Positions 7,942 to 16,742 of a stretch of 64,000 bases of DNA are shown here, in pieces; position 1 is the first letter of the stretch, and every line of letters starts with the position of its first letter. The stretch is taken from the NCBI RefSeq assembly GCF_947496075.1, contig NZ_CANMBJ010000002.1, positions 1,240,001 through 1,304,000 on the forward strand. The letters run 5' to 3'. This stretch comes from an uncultured Tateyamaria sp. (lineage in GTDB: Bacteria; Pseudomonadota; Alphaproteobacteria; Rhodobacterales; Rhodobacteraceae). Position numbers and translations under genes: made by a program. The notes below the pieces were generated by a model that was not told the DNA's origin, made no database searches, and saw nothing but the letters and a program-made list of their open reading frames with translations.

Positions 7942-9150
7942 ATGTCACTGACGCTAGATTCACGCCGCCTTGCCCGTGTTCAGAATTGGGCAGATCGCTA
8001 TACATCCGACCAGAGACTTGCAGGCTTGTCTGTCTTAATCCGTCAGCACGGAAAGGAAGTTTGTTACGCTCAATCCGGTGTGCGGGATCTTAAAGCCGGG
8101 GCTGCTTTTGATCGGAACACTGTGGCGCGCATCTATTCGATGACCAAACCAATCACGTCGCTGATCCTCCTGATGCTGGTTGAAGAAGGCTTGCTGCATC
8201 TGGATGCGCCGCTGTCCCGTTTTCTACCCGCGTTTTCCGATATGCGTGCCCTTCGACCCGGGGCGGTTGATCTGTCGCAAACCGAACCCTGTGTCACCCC
8301 CACTTTGCACCACTTGCTCACTCATCGATCTGGTTTGAGTTACCCATTCAATCCGGGTGTTCTGCCAGAGGCGATGGCAGAGCAGGATTTGCTGTTTAAA
8401 CCCACAGCGGGCACGTTGGCCGAACAATGTGACGTGCTGGCCGAACTGCCGTTGGCTTTTTCGCCCGGGCGGCGTTGGGAGTATTCGGTTGGCATCGATG
8501 TCATTGGCCGAGTGATCGAGGTGGTCACCGGCCAAGCGCTTGATCAAGTCTTTCGCGAACGGGTGCTGGACCCACTGGGTATGGGGGACACCGGGTTCTC
8601 GGTTTCGGATGGAACGCTTGACCGTTTTGCCAGCCTGTATACTCCGCTGGCCGGGGATGCCATGGACTTGAACGCTGCCGCAAACGGTGACAGTTCGCTC
8701 AGGCTTTTTGATGCTGCTGCAAACTCTCCGTTCCGGCGCACCACCTGTTTCAGCGGTGGCGGCGGCCTGGTCGGGACAATCGACGATTACATGTCGTTCG
8801 CCGAATGCTTGCGGAACCGAGGGCAGGGGCTGATATCACCGTCGACGGCCGATTTCATGATGTCGAACCATTTGCCCGGAGATATCGCCAGCCTTGGCCC
8901 CGCGAGCTTTGCCGAACAACCGATGGACGGCATGGGGTTTGGGATTGGCGGTGCGGTCGTTATCGACCCGGCCCGCAGCCGCGTACCTTCGTCGATTGGT
9001 GATTTCAGCTGGGGTGGTATGGCATCTACGTTCTTCTGGGTCGACCGTGTACATGATGTAAGCGTCGTCTTCTTCACCCAACTCAGCCCGTCCTCCAGCT
9101 ACCCGGCACGGGCCGAACTCAAAGCGCTGGTGCATGGCGCATTGATGTGA
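7942..9150 (+). CDS. Serine hydrolase of the beta-lactamase/esterase (class C-like) family
   Basis: A 402-aa protein of the beta-lactamase-related family (EstB/AmpC-like fold). The nucleophile motif S-x-x-K is visible as SMTK in ARIYSMTKPITS (about residue 66). The second motif Y-x-N is represented by YSVGID around residue 180. The C-terminal third motif is degenerate, with a WGG (FSWGGMAST) near the end. I start at ATG 7942, where the family begins, because the longer ORF from 7864 lies across the divergent promoter. No signal peptide is evident, so it is probably a cytosolic esterase, not a resistance enzyme. It is 12 bases upstream of the thioesterase gene and likely co-transcribed with it. 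Confidence 0.82.
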   Translation: MSLTLDSRRLARVQNWADRYTSDQRLAGLSVLIRQHGKEVCYAQSGVRDLKAGAAFDRNTVARIYSMTKPITSLILLMLVEEGLLHLDAPLSRFLPAFSDMRALRPGAVDLSQTEPCVTPTLHHLLTHRSGLSYPFNPGVLPEAMAEQDLLFKPTAGTLAEQCDVLAELPLAFSPGRRWEYSVGIDVIGRVIEVVTGQALDQVFRERVLDPLGMGDTGFSVSDGTLDRFASLYTPLAGDAMDLNAAANGDSSLRLFDAAANSPFRRTTCFSGGGGLVGTIDDYMSFAECLRNRGQGLISPSTADFMMSNHLPGDIASLGPASFAEQPMDGMGFGIGGAVVIDPARSRVPSSIGDFSWGGMASTFFWVDRVHDVSVVFFTQLSPSSSYPARAELKALVHGALM

Positions 9151-9162
9151 CAGGAAAAATCC

Positions 9163-10032
9163 ATGACAGATGCACATCAGACGTTGTTGGACCTTCTCGC
9201 CGTAGAGCGGCTTGAAGTCGATTTGTTCCGTGGAACCGGGCAGGGTGGCGAGACACCCACGCGTATTTTTGGCGGTCAGGTGATCGGGCAGGCATTGGCG
9301 GCAGCTTATCGCACAGTCGAGGACCGGTTGTGCCATTCGTTACATGCTTACTTTATCCGTCCGGGCGATCCGTCCATCCCGGTCATCTACCAGGTCGACC
9401 GGGCACGCGACGGTGGCAGCTTTACCACACGCCGCGTCGTGGCAATCCAGCATGGGCGGCAGATCCTGAACATGTCTGCGTCCTTTCACGCGGATGAGGA
9501 CGGCTGGTCGCATCAACACCCCATGCCGGATGTAGAAGGTCCGGACCACCTGTCCGACCGTACAACGCTGCGCGAAGCCGTGGTGGATCGGATACCTGAG
9601 AAGTTCCATGAAGAGTTCCTGCGCCCGCGTCCGATTGATATCCGAGAGGTTGCGCCGCGTGATTTCTTCGCGCCGGACCCGATGGATGACCGCAGTCACC
9701 TTTGGTTCCGCATGGCTGCGGCGCGCGGGATCAGTCCGCAATTGCAACATTGCCTTCTGGCCTATGCGTCGGATCTGAACCTATTGGGGACGGCATTGCG
9801 GCGCCACGGACAAACCTGGTTCACTGGGCGTGTGATGGCGGCCAGTCTTGATCATGCCATGTGGTTCCATGCGCCTGCGGAATTCTGCGACTGGCACTTG
9901 TACACCATGGACAGTCCGTGGTCAGGCAAAGGCAGGGGCTTTAACCGCGGCATGATCTACGACAAGAACGGAACGCTAGTCGCATCGGTTGCGCAAGAAG
10001 GGCTTATTCGCCCAATCACGCCGAAGAGTTAA
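9163..10032 (+). CDS. tesB: Acyl-CoA thioesterase II
   Basis: A 289-aa double-hotdog thioesterase, the same length as E. coli TesB. Start is preceded by AGGAAA at good spacing. N-terminal hotdog: LFRGTGQGG then RIFGGQVIGQALAAA and HSLHAYFIRPGD, the family opening. C-terminal hotdog: LAYASDLNLLGTAL carries the catalytic Asp, SLDHAMWFHAP the catalytic-region loop, and SVAQEGLIR the Gln of the Asp-Thr-Gln network. It hydrolyses medium- and long-chain acyl-CoAs in the cytosol. The 3' end overlaps the convergent SDR gene by four bases. Confidence 0.93.
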   Translation: MTDAHQTLLDLLAVERLEVDLFRGTGQGGETPTRIFGGQVIGQALAAAYRTVEDRLCHSLHAYFIRPGDPSIPVIYQVDRARDGGSFTTRRVVAIQHGRQILNMSASFHADEDGWSHQHPMPDVEGPDHLSDRTTLREAVVDRIPEKFHEEFLRPRPIDIREVAPRDFFAPDPMDDRSHLWFRMAAARGISPQLQHCLLAYASDLNLLGTALRRHGQTWFTGRVMAASLDHAMWFHAPAEFCDWHLYTMDSPWSGKGRGFNRGMIYDKNGTLVASVAQEGLIRPITPKS

Positions 10033-10793
10033 CCGCTGTAAGCGCGGTTCAATTTTTGCATGCCAGCAATCCAACGGTCATAATCCCCCGTCTTAAGCTG
10101 CATGTACTTCAGTACGTTCGCGTGCGGTAGAACCAGAAATGTCTCATCCCGGATGGCATCGACACAGGCACGCGCGGCATCTTCGGGTTCAAGCATTCCG
10201 TCTATGGCTGCTACATGGTCTTCGTGACCTTCGGTCATTGCGGTGCGAACCGCTTGGGGGCACAAGACCGATACCTTGATACCGGCATCGCCATGCGTGA
10301 TGGCCAACCATTCGGCAAGTCCCACGGCCGCGTGCTTTGTCACACCGTATGGAGCTGATCCAATCTGGTTCAGAAGACCGGCAGCAGAAGCGGTGTTCAG
10401 CAGATAACCGCCGCCACGCTCTGTCATGCGCGGCACAACGTGCCGTGCCGCCCAGACATGCGCCATCACGTTGATATCCCACAAACGTTGCCAGTCTGCA
10501 TCTGGCGCCTCTGCGCCACCTTCGACCAAAACACCTGCGTTGGAGCAGAAGATGTCGATCGGGCCGACAGACGCTTCGGTTGTTTCTATCAGGGACTTGA
10601 TCTGTTCCTCGTTTGCGACATCAACTTTTGCCGCTGTGCCTTTGATTTTATTCGAGGTTTCCTCGGAGCCTACGATATCACGGTCAGCGCAAATGATGTG
10701 TTCGGCGCCCTCATTTGCAAACGCATAACAGAGTGCACGGCCTATACCTCCGGCTGCACCGGTGACGACGATAATCTTGTCTTTGATATCCAT
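10029..10793 (-). CDS. SDR-family NAD(P)-dependent oxidoreductase
   Basis: A 254-aa classical short-chain dehydrogenase. Cofactor motif TGAAGGIGRA lies at residues 12-21, CADRD follows the second strand (the Asp suggests NAD preference), CSNAGV corresponds to NNAG, and the catalytic set is Ser in NTASAAG plus YGVTK (Y-x-x-x-K). The ATG at 10793 is preferred to a TTG two codons upstream. Substrate unknown; neighbours (thioesterase, hydrolase) hint at acyl or alcohol metabolism. Its tail overlaps the tesB tail, so the two are convergent without a visible terminator. Confidence 0.88.
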   Translation of the reverse strand: MDIKDKIIVVTGAAGGIGRALCYAFANEGAEHIICADRDIVGSEETSNKIKGTAAKVDVANEEQIKSLIETTEASVGPIDIFCSNAGVLVEGGAEAPDADWQRLWDINVMAHVWAARHVVPRMTERGGGYLLNTASAAGLLNQIGSAPYGVTKHAAVGLAEWLAITHGDAGIKVSVLCPQAVRTAMTEGHEDHVAAIDGMLEPEDAARACVDAIRDETFLVLPHANVLKYMQLKTGDYDRWIAGMQKLNRAYSG

Positions 10794-11161
10794 GAGCAAC
10801 CTCGATGCCGGTGCGTCGAATGAGGCACTATCACACAGTAAGTCGCATCGGTTTTGATGCCAAGTCAGGCTGTTAGCGATTGTTGGAGTAGGCCGTTGCT
10901 TGGCGTCTGATACCTTCCGCTGGTCAGTCGGTGTAAGTCAAAGCAGATGTTTGCCAAATGGGCGAATGGGCGTTAGTGTCGTAGTTCGAGAAACATAGTC
11001 ACAATGGGAGGGCACAAGCTGAGCATGCGCATCACACGTCGACTTCAGCATGGTCCCCGCGTCGCCCTGTAAATTCGTTTGCAGGGCTGACCAAAGGTAA
11101 TCTCACCACCCGGTCTGCCCAAAGCCGCGCTGCGGCACCCATTCCGTGTTCCGAGATTCCT
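10794..11161. other. Divergent intergenic region (368 bp) containing a UUCG-capped hairpin
   Basis: This holds the promoters for the SDR (minus) and ABC-F (plus) genes. I see no ORF with coding character. The only clear structure is a hairpin at 11064-11087, GCCCTG-T-AAA-TTCG-TTT-G-CAGGGC, ten pairs including one T-G, closed by a TTCG tetraloop. It lacks a T-tract, so it is not a plain terminator. No convincing -35/-10 pair was identified. Confidence 0.5.
11064..11087 (+). promoter_or_regulatory. UUCG-tetraloop hairpin in the ABC-F leader
   Basis: Stem GCCCTG/CAGGGC extended by a T-G pair and AAA/TTT, capped by TTCG. It lies about 75 bases upstream of the ABC-F ATG on the sense strand. TTCG-capped stems are unusually stable in RNA, so this may be a leader structure or a processing signal. 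Confidence 0.45.
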
Positions 11162-12679
11162 ATGGCTATCCTGCATTCAAACGCTCTGGCGGTAACTCTG
11201 AGCAGTACGCTCTTTTCTGACCTCAGCTTTACAATTTCCAAAGGCAACCGCATCGGTCTGGTTGCACAAAACGGCAGCGGAAAGTCGACACTTCTGTCCT
11301 GTCTTGCCGGGGAGATTGACCAAACCAGCGGCGAAATCACGCGGGCCCGTGGGCTGCGCATTGGCTTTGTAACGCAAGACCTTCCAACACATGCGTTGTC
11401 CTACACGATGTATGATTGGGTATTGGCGGCGCTTCCATCTGAACAGGTTGATTATGAAAGCTGGCGTGTCGACGTGGTGCTGAATGATTTGTCCGTTCCA
11501 TATGAGTTCCAACACAGATCACTGGCAGAGCTTAGTGGCGGGTGGCAACGCATGGCGATGCTTGCGGCCGTCTGGGTCAACGAGCCGGGTTTGTTGCTGC
11601 TGGACGAGCCCACCAACCACTTGGATTTGCAGCGTATCGCTGCTCTTGAGAGCTGGATGGCCGCGTTGCCCAGTGATTTGCCAGTGTTGATGACTTCGCA
11701 TGACCGGGCATTCCTGGATGCTGTGACCAATGGCACGCTGTTCTTGCGCCCAGAGCAGTCGCGCTTCTTTGCGTTGCCGTTTTCGGCTGCCCGCGCGGCC
11801 CTCGAAGAAGCCGACATGGCGGACGCGCGTCGGTTTGCCAATGATCTAAACAAGGCGCAGCAGCTACGGAAGCAGGCGGCGAAGTTGAAGAATGTGGGTG
11901 TGAATTCCGGCTCTGATCTGCTGTTGACCAAGACAAAGCAGCTGACCGAGCGAGCTAACAAAATAGAAGCCGCCGCAAGACCTGCGCATAAGGGTAAAAA
12001 CGCAGGAGACATCAAGCTATCGAACAGCGGAACGCACGCCAAAGCATTGATTGCCCTTGATGACGTTGTAGTCAAAACCCCAGACAATAGGTTGCTATAC
12101 AGAACCGGAAAGAAATGGATATCGCCGGGTGATCGGGTCGTGTTGTTGGGTGCGAACGGTGCGGGCAAGACCCAAATGGTCAAGATGATCGCACGCGCTT
12201 TGGACGGTGAAGACACAACAATTAGATGCGCGGCATCTGCCGTCGCCGGGTATTCTGATCAGCATCTCAGCCAGCTTTCAGACGACGATACACCCATGCG
12301 CGCTGTGACACACAACTTCGACATCGGTGATCAACGGGCGCGGGGGGTATTGGCCGGTGCGGGCGTCAGCTATCAGATGCAGGATACAAGGATTGGAGCC
12401 CTGTCCGGTGGGCAGAAGGCGCGGCTGACCATGTTGGTGCTTCGCCTGAAAAACCCGAATTTCTATCTGCTTGATGAACCCACGAACCATCTGGATATCG
12501 ACGGTCAAGAAGCGTTGGAGAATGAACTGATTGACCGCGATACATCCTGTCTGCTGGTCAGCCATGACAGACGTTTTCTGCGAAATGTAGGCAACCGGTT
12601 TTGGTGTATTCAAGGACAGGCTTTGCAAGAGGTCGATAGCCCGGACGACTTCCTCAACGCCGAAATGCAAACACCATAA
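11162..12679 (+). CDS. ABC-F family ATP-binding protein (ribosome-associated type)
   Basis: A 505-aa soluble protein with two ABC domains in tandem and no membrane segments. Domain 1: Walker A AQNGSGKST (about residue 40), signature LSGGWQRMAM, Walker B LLLLDEPTNHLDL. Domain 2: Walker A GANGAGKTQ, signature LSGGQKARLTM, Walker B YLLDEPTNHLDI. The DEPTNHLD double motif is diagnostic of ABC-F proteins, which act on the ribosome E site. The inter-domain linker (about residues 225-300) is charged and lysine-rich as expected for the P-site tRNA interaction motif. The C-terminal extension of Uup is absent. It could be a translation factor or an antibiotic-protection factor; sequence alone does not decide. 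No Shine-Dalgarno is seen before the ATG. Confidence 0.88.
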   Translation: MAILHSNALAVTLSSTLFSDLSFTISKGNRIGLVAQNGSGKSTLLSCLAGEIDQTSGEITRARGLRIGFVTQDLPTHALSYTMYDWVLAALPSEQVDYESWRVDVVLNDLSVPYEFQHRSLAELSGGWQRMAMLAAVWVNEPGLLLLDEPTNHLDLQRIAALESWMAALPSDLPVLMTSHDRAFLDAVTNGTLFLRPEQSRFFALPFSAARAALEEADMADARRFANDLNKAQQLRKQAAKLKNVGVNSGSDLLLTKTKQLTERANKIEAAARPAHKGKNAGDIKLSNSGTHAKALIALDDVVVKTPDNRLLYRTGKKWISPGDRVVLLGANGAGKTQMVKMIARALDGEDTTIRCAASAVAGYSDQHLSQLSDDDTPMRAVTHNFDIGDQRARGVLAGAGVSYQMQDTRIGALSGGQKARLTMLVLRLKNPNFYLLDEPTNHLDIDGQEALENELIDRDTSCLLVSHDRRFLRNVGNRFWCIQGQALQEVDSPDDFLNAEMQTP

Positions 12680-12847
12680 ATCACGGTTGATGTCGTGTGA
12701 TCCTGCACAAGAGACGCATCCGTAATTACAGGGCGATGTCGATCCGCCTGTTCGCTAAAGCACCGGCTGCATCGCCGTATTGGACAAACGCGCCACAGAC
12801 AATATCCTGACACTGAGGTCGAGAGCAGAACCGTTTTGGAGGAAACG

Positions 12848-14674
12848 ATGTCTGCAGTAGAACATATCAAAGAGATTGAAGCCGCTCTGTCGGAACGCCC
12901 AGTGCAACGCGACGACTTTGTCGTTGCGTCATGGCGCAGATGTATCGAACAGCATGGGCTTGATCCAACCAAACCAACGCCAGCGTATATTCTGCCGGAA
13001 CGCCAACTCCGACATCATCAGCAGCAGGCCGAGCGATTGACCTCAATTGCACGGTCTGGGTTGGAAGACCTGTTTCAACAGGTTGCAAGCCAGAACTACG
13101 TCTTGTTGCTCGCTGATGCACAAGGTGTCACCGTCGACTACTTTGGCGATGCAAACTTTGAGGACGATCTGCGCGCGTCGGGATTGTTTCTCGGGTCGTC
13201 GTGGTCCGAAGCACAATCGGGGACAAATGGCGTGGGCGCTTGTATCGCAACCGGCAGGGCGGTGACAGTTCATCAGGAAGATCATTTTGATCTGCACCAC
13301 GTTCCGCTGAGTTGCAGCGCAGCCCCCATTTATGATCTCAGTGGCAGTTTGGCCGCTGTTCTGGATGTATCATTGCTACGATCTCCACAACCAAAGGCGA
13401 CGCAGGCGCTGGCGTTGCACATGGTCAAAACAGCGGCGCGGCGTATCGAGCTTGCCAACCTGATGGCTGAGATGAGCACACATTGGGTGTTGCGTTTTTC
13501 TCGACGCCCGGAGTTTGTAGATGTGGATCCAGATGGCGCGCTGGCCATCGATAATTCTGGAACGATCATTGGTGCTACGCGACAGGCTCAACGCATTTTG
13601 TCCGGTCCTGTGGGCAGTGCGGTCGTTGGAAAGTTACTGAATTCATTTCTGGATCTTGAAATAGATGACCTTCCCACGTTCTCCAGAAGCCGTCCCACAC
13701 GGGAGCGATGTGTGTTCCTTAAATCGGGTGATGTCGTCTATGCACATGCAATAGCTCCACAGCCTGCGACCCGCCTCCGCAAACTCCCTTTGTCGGCAAA
13801 ACTGTCGAATGCATTTGCGACTTTGCACTGTGGCGACCCCAAGGTTGAACAGACGCTGAGCAAAGCAGAGCGCTTGGCAGCGAATGACGTGCCGATCTGG
13901 ATTACAGGTTCGAGCGGAACTGGAAAAGAGCGACTGGCTCGCGCCATTCACAAAAAACGTGATGAGCGTGCTCCATTTGTCGTCGTTCAATGCGCAGATT
14001 TCCCAGGGCGCCATTTGGAAACTATCCTTTTTGGGGACAACAGCGGTGATGGCGGTCTTGTTGCTCGTGCGCGGGATGGTGTGCTGTTTCTCGATGCGGC
14101 AGATGAAATGCCAGCAACCGTTCAGGCACGTCTGGCCCGTGCGCTCACGGACGATGGAATACGGCCCACAAGCGGCGCCAACCCAATTGCCATCAAAGCC
14201 AAGATTATCTCAGCAAGCACTGTACCACTGTCCGAATGCGAGATGCGCGACGACTTGATATTTCGATTGGGTGGCGCGTGCCTTGATCTTCCGGACCTTG
14301 ATGACCGTACTGACATTGACGGTCTTGTCGACAAGATCATGCGGCTGGCTGGCATTGCTTCACCAAAAACGTTCACGATCTCCGAGGGTGCTCGATCTCA
14401 TCTTAGGAACCGCAGATGGCCCGGCAACATCAGGGAGTTGAGGAACACGTTGCGTGTTTCGATGGCGCTGAGTGACGATGGTTTCATTGACATTGAACAT
14501 ATCCCGAAGCCGGTGATCCATCCGAAAACTGACCATGCTGCAGGCTGGGTTGCAGATCTTGAACGCTGTTTGAGTGAATGCGGGTGGAACATATCGCGCG
14601 TGGCGCGCTTGCGTGGCGTGGACAGAACAACGATCCACCGACAAATGAAACGCGCAGGGATCAGGCGCCCCTGA
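12848..14674 (+). CDS. AcoR-like bacterial enhancer-binding-type regulator with degenerate AAA+ domain
   Basis: A 608-aa regulator. ATG 12848 is chosen because GGAGGA precedes it; a TTG four codons upstream is also in frame. Order: helical N-terminus, GAF-like sensor domain (about residues 60-210, with AcoR-style SWSEAQSGTNGVGACIATG), AAA+ domain (about 325-545) and Fis-type helix-turn-helix (LERCLSECGWNISRVARLRG) at the end. Walker A is intact (GSSGTGKE). The sigma54-contacting GAFTGA loop is missing: LFG runs straight into DNSGDGGL. Walker B reads LFLDAADEM instead of the usual LFLDEI, so the catalytic Glu is Ala. It therefore probably does not remodel sigma54 holoenzyme and may act on sigma70, as known for R. 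capsulatus NtrC. It likely controls the adjacent monooxygenase. Confidence 0.82.
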   Translation: MSAVEHIKEIEAALSERPVQRDDFVVASWRRCIEQHGLDPTKPTPAYILPERQLRHHQQQAERLTSIARSGLEDLFQQVASQNYVLLLADAQGVTVDYFGDANFEDDLRASGLFLGSSWSEAQSGTNGVGACIATGRAVTVHQEDHFDLHHVPLSCSAAPIYDLSGSLAAVLDVSLLRSPQPKATQALALHMVKTAARRIELANLMAEMSTHWVLRFSRRPEFVDVDPDGALAIDNSGTIIGATRQAQRILSGPVGSAVVGKLLNSFLDLEIDDLPTFSRSRPTRERCVFLKSGDVVYAHAIAPQPATRLRKLPLSAKLSNAFATLHCGDPKVEQTLSKAERLAANDVPIWITGSSGTGKERLARAIHKKRDERAPFVVVQCADFPGRHLETILFGDNSGDGGLVARARDGVLFLDAADEMPATVQARLARALTDDGIRPTSGANPIAIKAKIISASTVPLSECEMRDDLIFRLGGACLDLPDLDDRTDIDGLVDKIMRLAGIASPKTFTISEGARSHLRNRRWPGNIRELRNTLRVSMALSDDGFIDIEHIPKPVIHPKTDHAAGWVADLERCLSECGWNISRVARLRGVDRTTIHRQMKRAGIRRP

Positions 14675-14691
14675 TGCCACAGGGTGTGGCG

Positions 14692-14707
14692 TTGCATCAG
14701 AATGCAA
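14692..14707. promoter_or_regulatory. Inverted repeat TTGCAT-N4-ATGCAA, candidate operator
   Basis: A perfect 6-bp dyad with a 4-bp spacer lies between the AcoR-like regulator stop and the monooxygenase start (about 110 bases upstream of the latter). It is the only dyad in this gap and is a plausible binding site for the upstream Fis-type regulator. I found no GG-N10-GC sigma54 promoter here, consistent with the regulator lacking GAFTGA. Confidence 0.35.
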
Positions 14708-14819
14708 CAGAATTTCAACTCCATTCGCGCTGCGTCGCAGCGGGGCCGTACGCTTTGGATAGGTCTCTTGAACGCCCCCGGCAATGATCGCCTTCAAACA
14801 ATGGGAGGAGGATCATTTC

Positions 14820-16622
14820 ATGCTGGATACATCACATAGTGACCAAGTCGAGGAAACACTGAACCGGTTCGGCGATGCCTTGGAAAATGGTCGAGTGGAT
14901 GAGTTCGTGTCCATGTTCCAGGCCGATTGCTTTTGGCGCGATCTGGTTTCGTTTACGTGGAACATCCGCACGATGGAGGGGCAGGATGCGATCCGCGACA
15001 TGCTGCAAGCTCAGCTTTCAGCAATCAAACCTAAAGGTTGGCAAGTTGCAGAAGGCGAGGCTGTCACTGAAGAAGGCGGCATTGTAACCGCATGGATTAC
15101 GTTCGAAACCGATGTGTCACGAGGCTATGGCCTTATCCGTTTGAAAGACGGATTGATCTGGACGCTGCTCACGTCAATGACAGAGCTGAAAGGTCACGAA
15201 GAGCCGCTTGGCTATGAAAGACCACTGGGTGCCAAGCATGGTGTGGGAAAAGGTCGGAAATCCTGGCGCGAAGAACGCGATCAGGAGATTGCCGAGCTCG
15301 GCCATTCTGTCCAGCCCTACACCGTGATCGTCGGAGGCGGGCAGGGTGGAATTGCGCTTGGTGCACGGCTGCGTCAGCTTGGTGTGCCCACAATCATTAT
15401 CGAGAAAAACGACAAACCTGGAGACAGTTGGCGCAACCGCTACAAGTCGCTCTGCCTGCATGACCCGGTCTGGTACGACCACCTTCCTTATCTGCCGTTC
15501 CCATCAAACTGGCCCGTCTTTTCGCCCAAGGACAAGATCGGCGATTGGCTGGAGATGTACACCAAGGTCATGGAGTTGAACTATTGGACCAAGACCACGG
15601 CGAAATCTGCCAAGTTCGATGAAGGCTCCAAAGAATGGACTGTAGTGGTTGAGCGTGACGGTGAAGAAATCACATTGCGACCAAAACAACTGGTGATGGC
15701 CACCGGGATGTCAGGCAAGGCAAACGTCCCGAGTTTCCCCGGCATGGATAAGTTCAAGGGAGATCAGCATCATTCATCCAAGCATCCGGGTCCCGATACC
15801 TACAAGGGGAAGAAAGCTGTTGTCATCGGGTCCAACAACTCCGCCCATGATATCTGTGCCGCATTGTGGGAAAATGATGTTGACGTAACAATGGTTCAGC
15901 GGTCGACAACCCATATCGTCCGATCTGATCCCCTCATGGAGATCGGCCTGGGCGATCTCTATTCAGAGCGGGCCCTCGAAGCTGGCGTGACGACCCAGAA
16001 GGCGGACATGATCTTTGCCTCCTTGCCTTACAAGATCATGCACGAGTTCCAAAAGCCCGTGTATGACAAGATCAGGGAGGTCGATGCGGACTTCTATGCA
16101 GGTCTTGAAAAGGCCGGGTTCCAACTGGATTGGGGGGCTGACGGATCGGGCTTGTTCATGAAGTACCTGCGTCGTGGCTCCGGTTATTATATCGACGTAG
16201 GGGCCAGTCAATTGATCATCGACGGCAAGATCAAGCTTGCCCATGGCCAGGTCAGCGAAGTGGTTGAAGACGGGATATTGCTTGAGGATGGCACGAAGCT
16301 CGAAGCCGATCTGATCGTTTATGCGACAGGCTACGGTTCAATGAATGGTTGGGTCGCTGATTTGATTGATCAGGACACGGCAGACAAGGTTGGCAAGTGC
16401 TGGGGTCTTGGCTCCGACACACCCAAGGACCCGGGCCCTTGGGAAGGGGAGCAGCGCAACATGTGGAAGCCAACACAGCAGGAGAACCTTTGGATGCATG
16501 GTGGCAACCTGCACCAGTCACGACACTATTCGCAGTACCTCTCTCTGCAACTGAAGGCGCGATATGAGCGGATCGACACGCCCGTTTACAAATTGCAGGC
16601 CTCTCACCATCTGGGTCGCTAA
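14820..16622 (+). CDS. Flavin-containing (Baeyer-Villiger-like) monooxygenase with N-terminal NTF2-like domain
   Basis: A 600-aa fusion protein. Start set by GGGAGGAGG nine bases before ATG 14820. Residues 1 to about 120 form a SnoaL/NTF2-like cone domain (EETLNRFGDALENGRVDEFV). The rest is a two-dinucleotide-fold flavoprotein: FAD motif VGGGQGGIALGARL, FMO/BVMO fingerprint beginning FKGDQHH (F-x-G-x-x-x-H, with His-Pro where BVMOs have Trp-Pro/Asp), NADPH motif VVIGSNNSAHD, and the ATG-containing VYATGYG linker. It would use NADPH and O2 to oxygenate a ketone or a soft nucleophile in the cytosol. The NTF2-like fusion is a recurrent architecture for this group. The AcoR-like gene upstream suggests induction by the substrate. 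Confidence 0.88.
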   Translation: MLDTSHSDQVEETLNRFGDALENGRVDEFVSMFQADCFWRDLVSFTWNIRTMEGQDAIRDMLQAQLSAIKPKGWQVAEGEAVTEEGGIVTAWITFETDVSRGYGLIRLKDGLIWTLLTSMTELKGHEEPLGYERPLGAKHGVGKGRKSWREERDQEIAELGHSVQPYTVIVGGGQGGIALGARLRQLGVPTIIIEKNDKPGDSWRNRYKSLCLHDPVWYDHLPYLPFPSNWPVFSPKDKIGDWLEMYTKVMELNYWTKTTAKSAKFDEGSKEWTVVVERDGEEITLRPKQLVMATGMSGKANVPSFPGMDKFKGDQHHSSKHPGPDTYKGKKAVVIGSNNSAHDICAALWENDVDVTMVQRSTTHIVRSDPLMEIGLGDLYSERALEAGVTTQKADMIFASLPYKIMHEFQKPVYDKIREVDADFYAGLEKAGFQLDWGADGSGLFMKYLRRGSGYYIDVGASQLIIDGKIKLAHGQVSEVVEDGILLEDGTKLEADLIVYATGYGSMNGWVADLIDQDTADKVGKCWGLGSDTPKDPGPWEGEQRNMWKPTQQENLWMHGGNLHQSRHYSQYLSLQLKARYERIDTPVYKLQASHHLGR

Positions 16623-16627
16623 TCAGT

Positions 16628-16658
16628 GTACCCGGGGCAACACGTGTTACCTGGGTAC
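16628..16658. terminator. Imperfect palindrome between convergent genes, possible bidirectional terminator
   Basis: GTACCC (16628-16633) and GGGTAC (16653-16658) flank a perfect inner palindrome AACACGTGTT (16639-16648). There is no T-tract on either strand, so a terminator role is inferred mainly from position between the convergent monooxygenase and matB genes. Confidence 0.4.
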
Positions 16659-16742
16659 CCGCTTACGAAATTGTGAAACAGATTTCACGCCCTATTGGGC
16701 GCCGGAGCGGTTCACCCAAGCTGTGGGAGTGAGCCGATCATT

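Noticed and set aside
14675-14819. Sigma54 (-24/-12) promoter before the monooxygenase
   Set aside because: TGGCG and TTGCA are adjacent at the wrong spacing; no GG-N10-GC pair was found.
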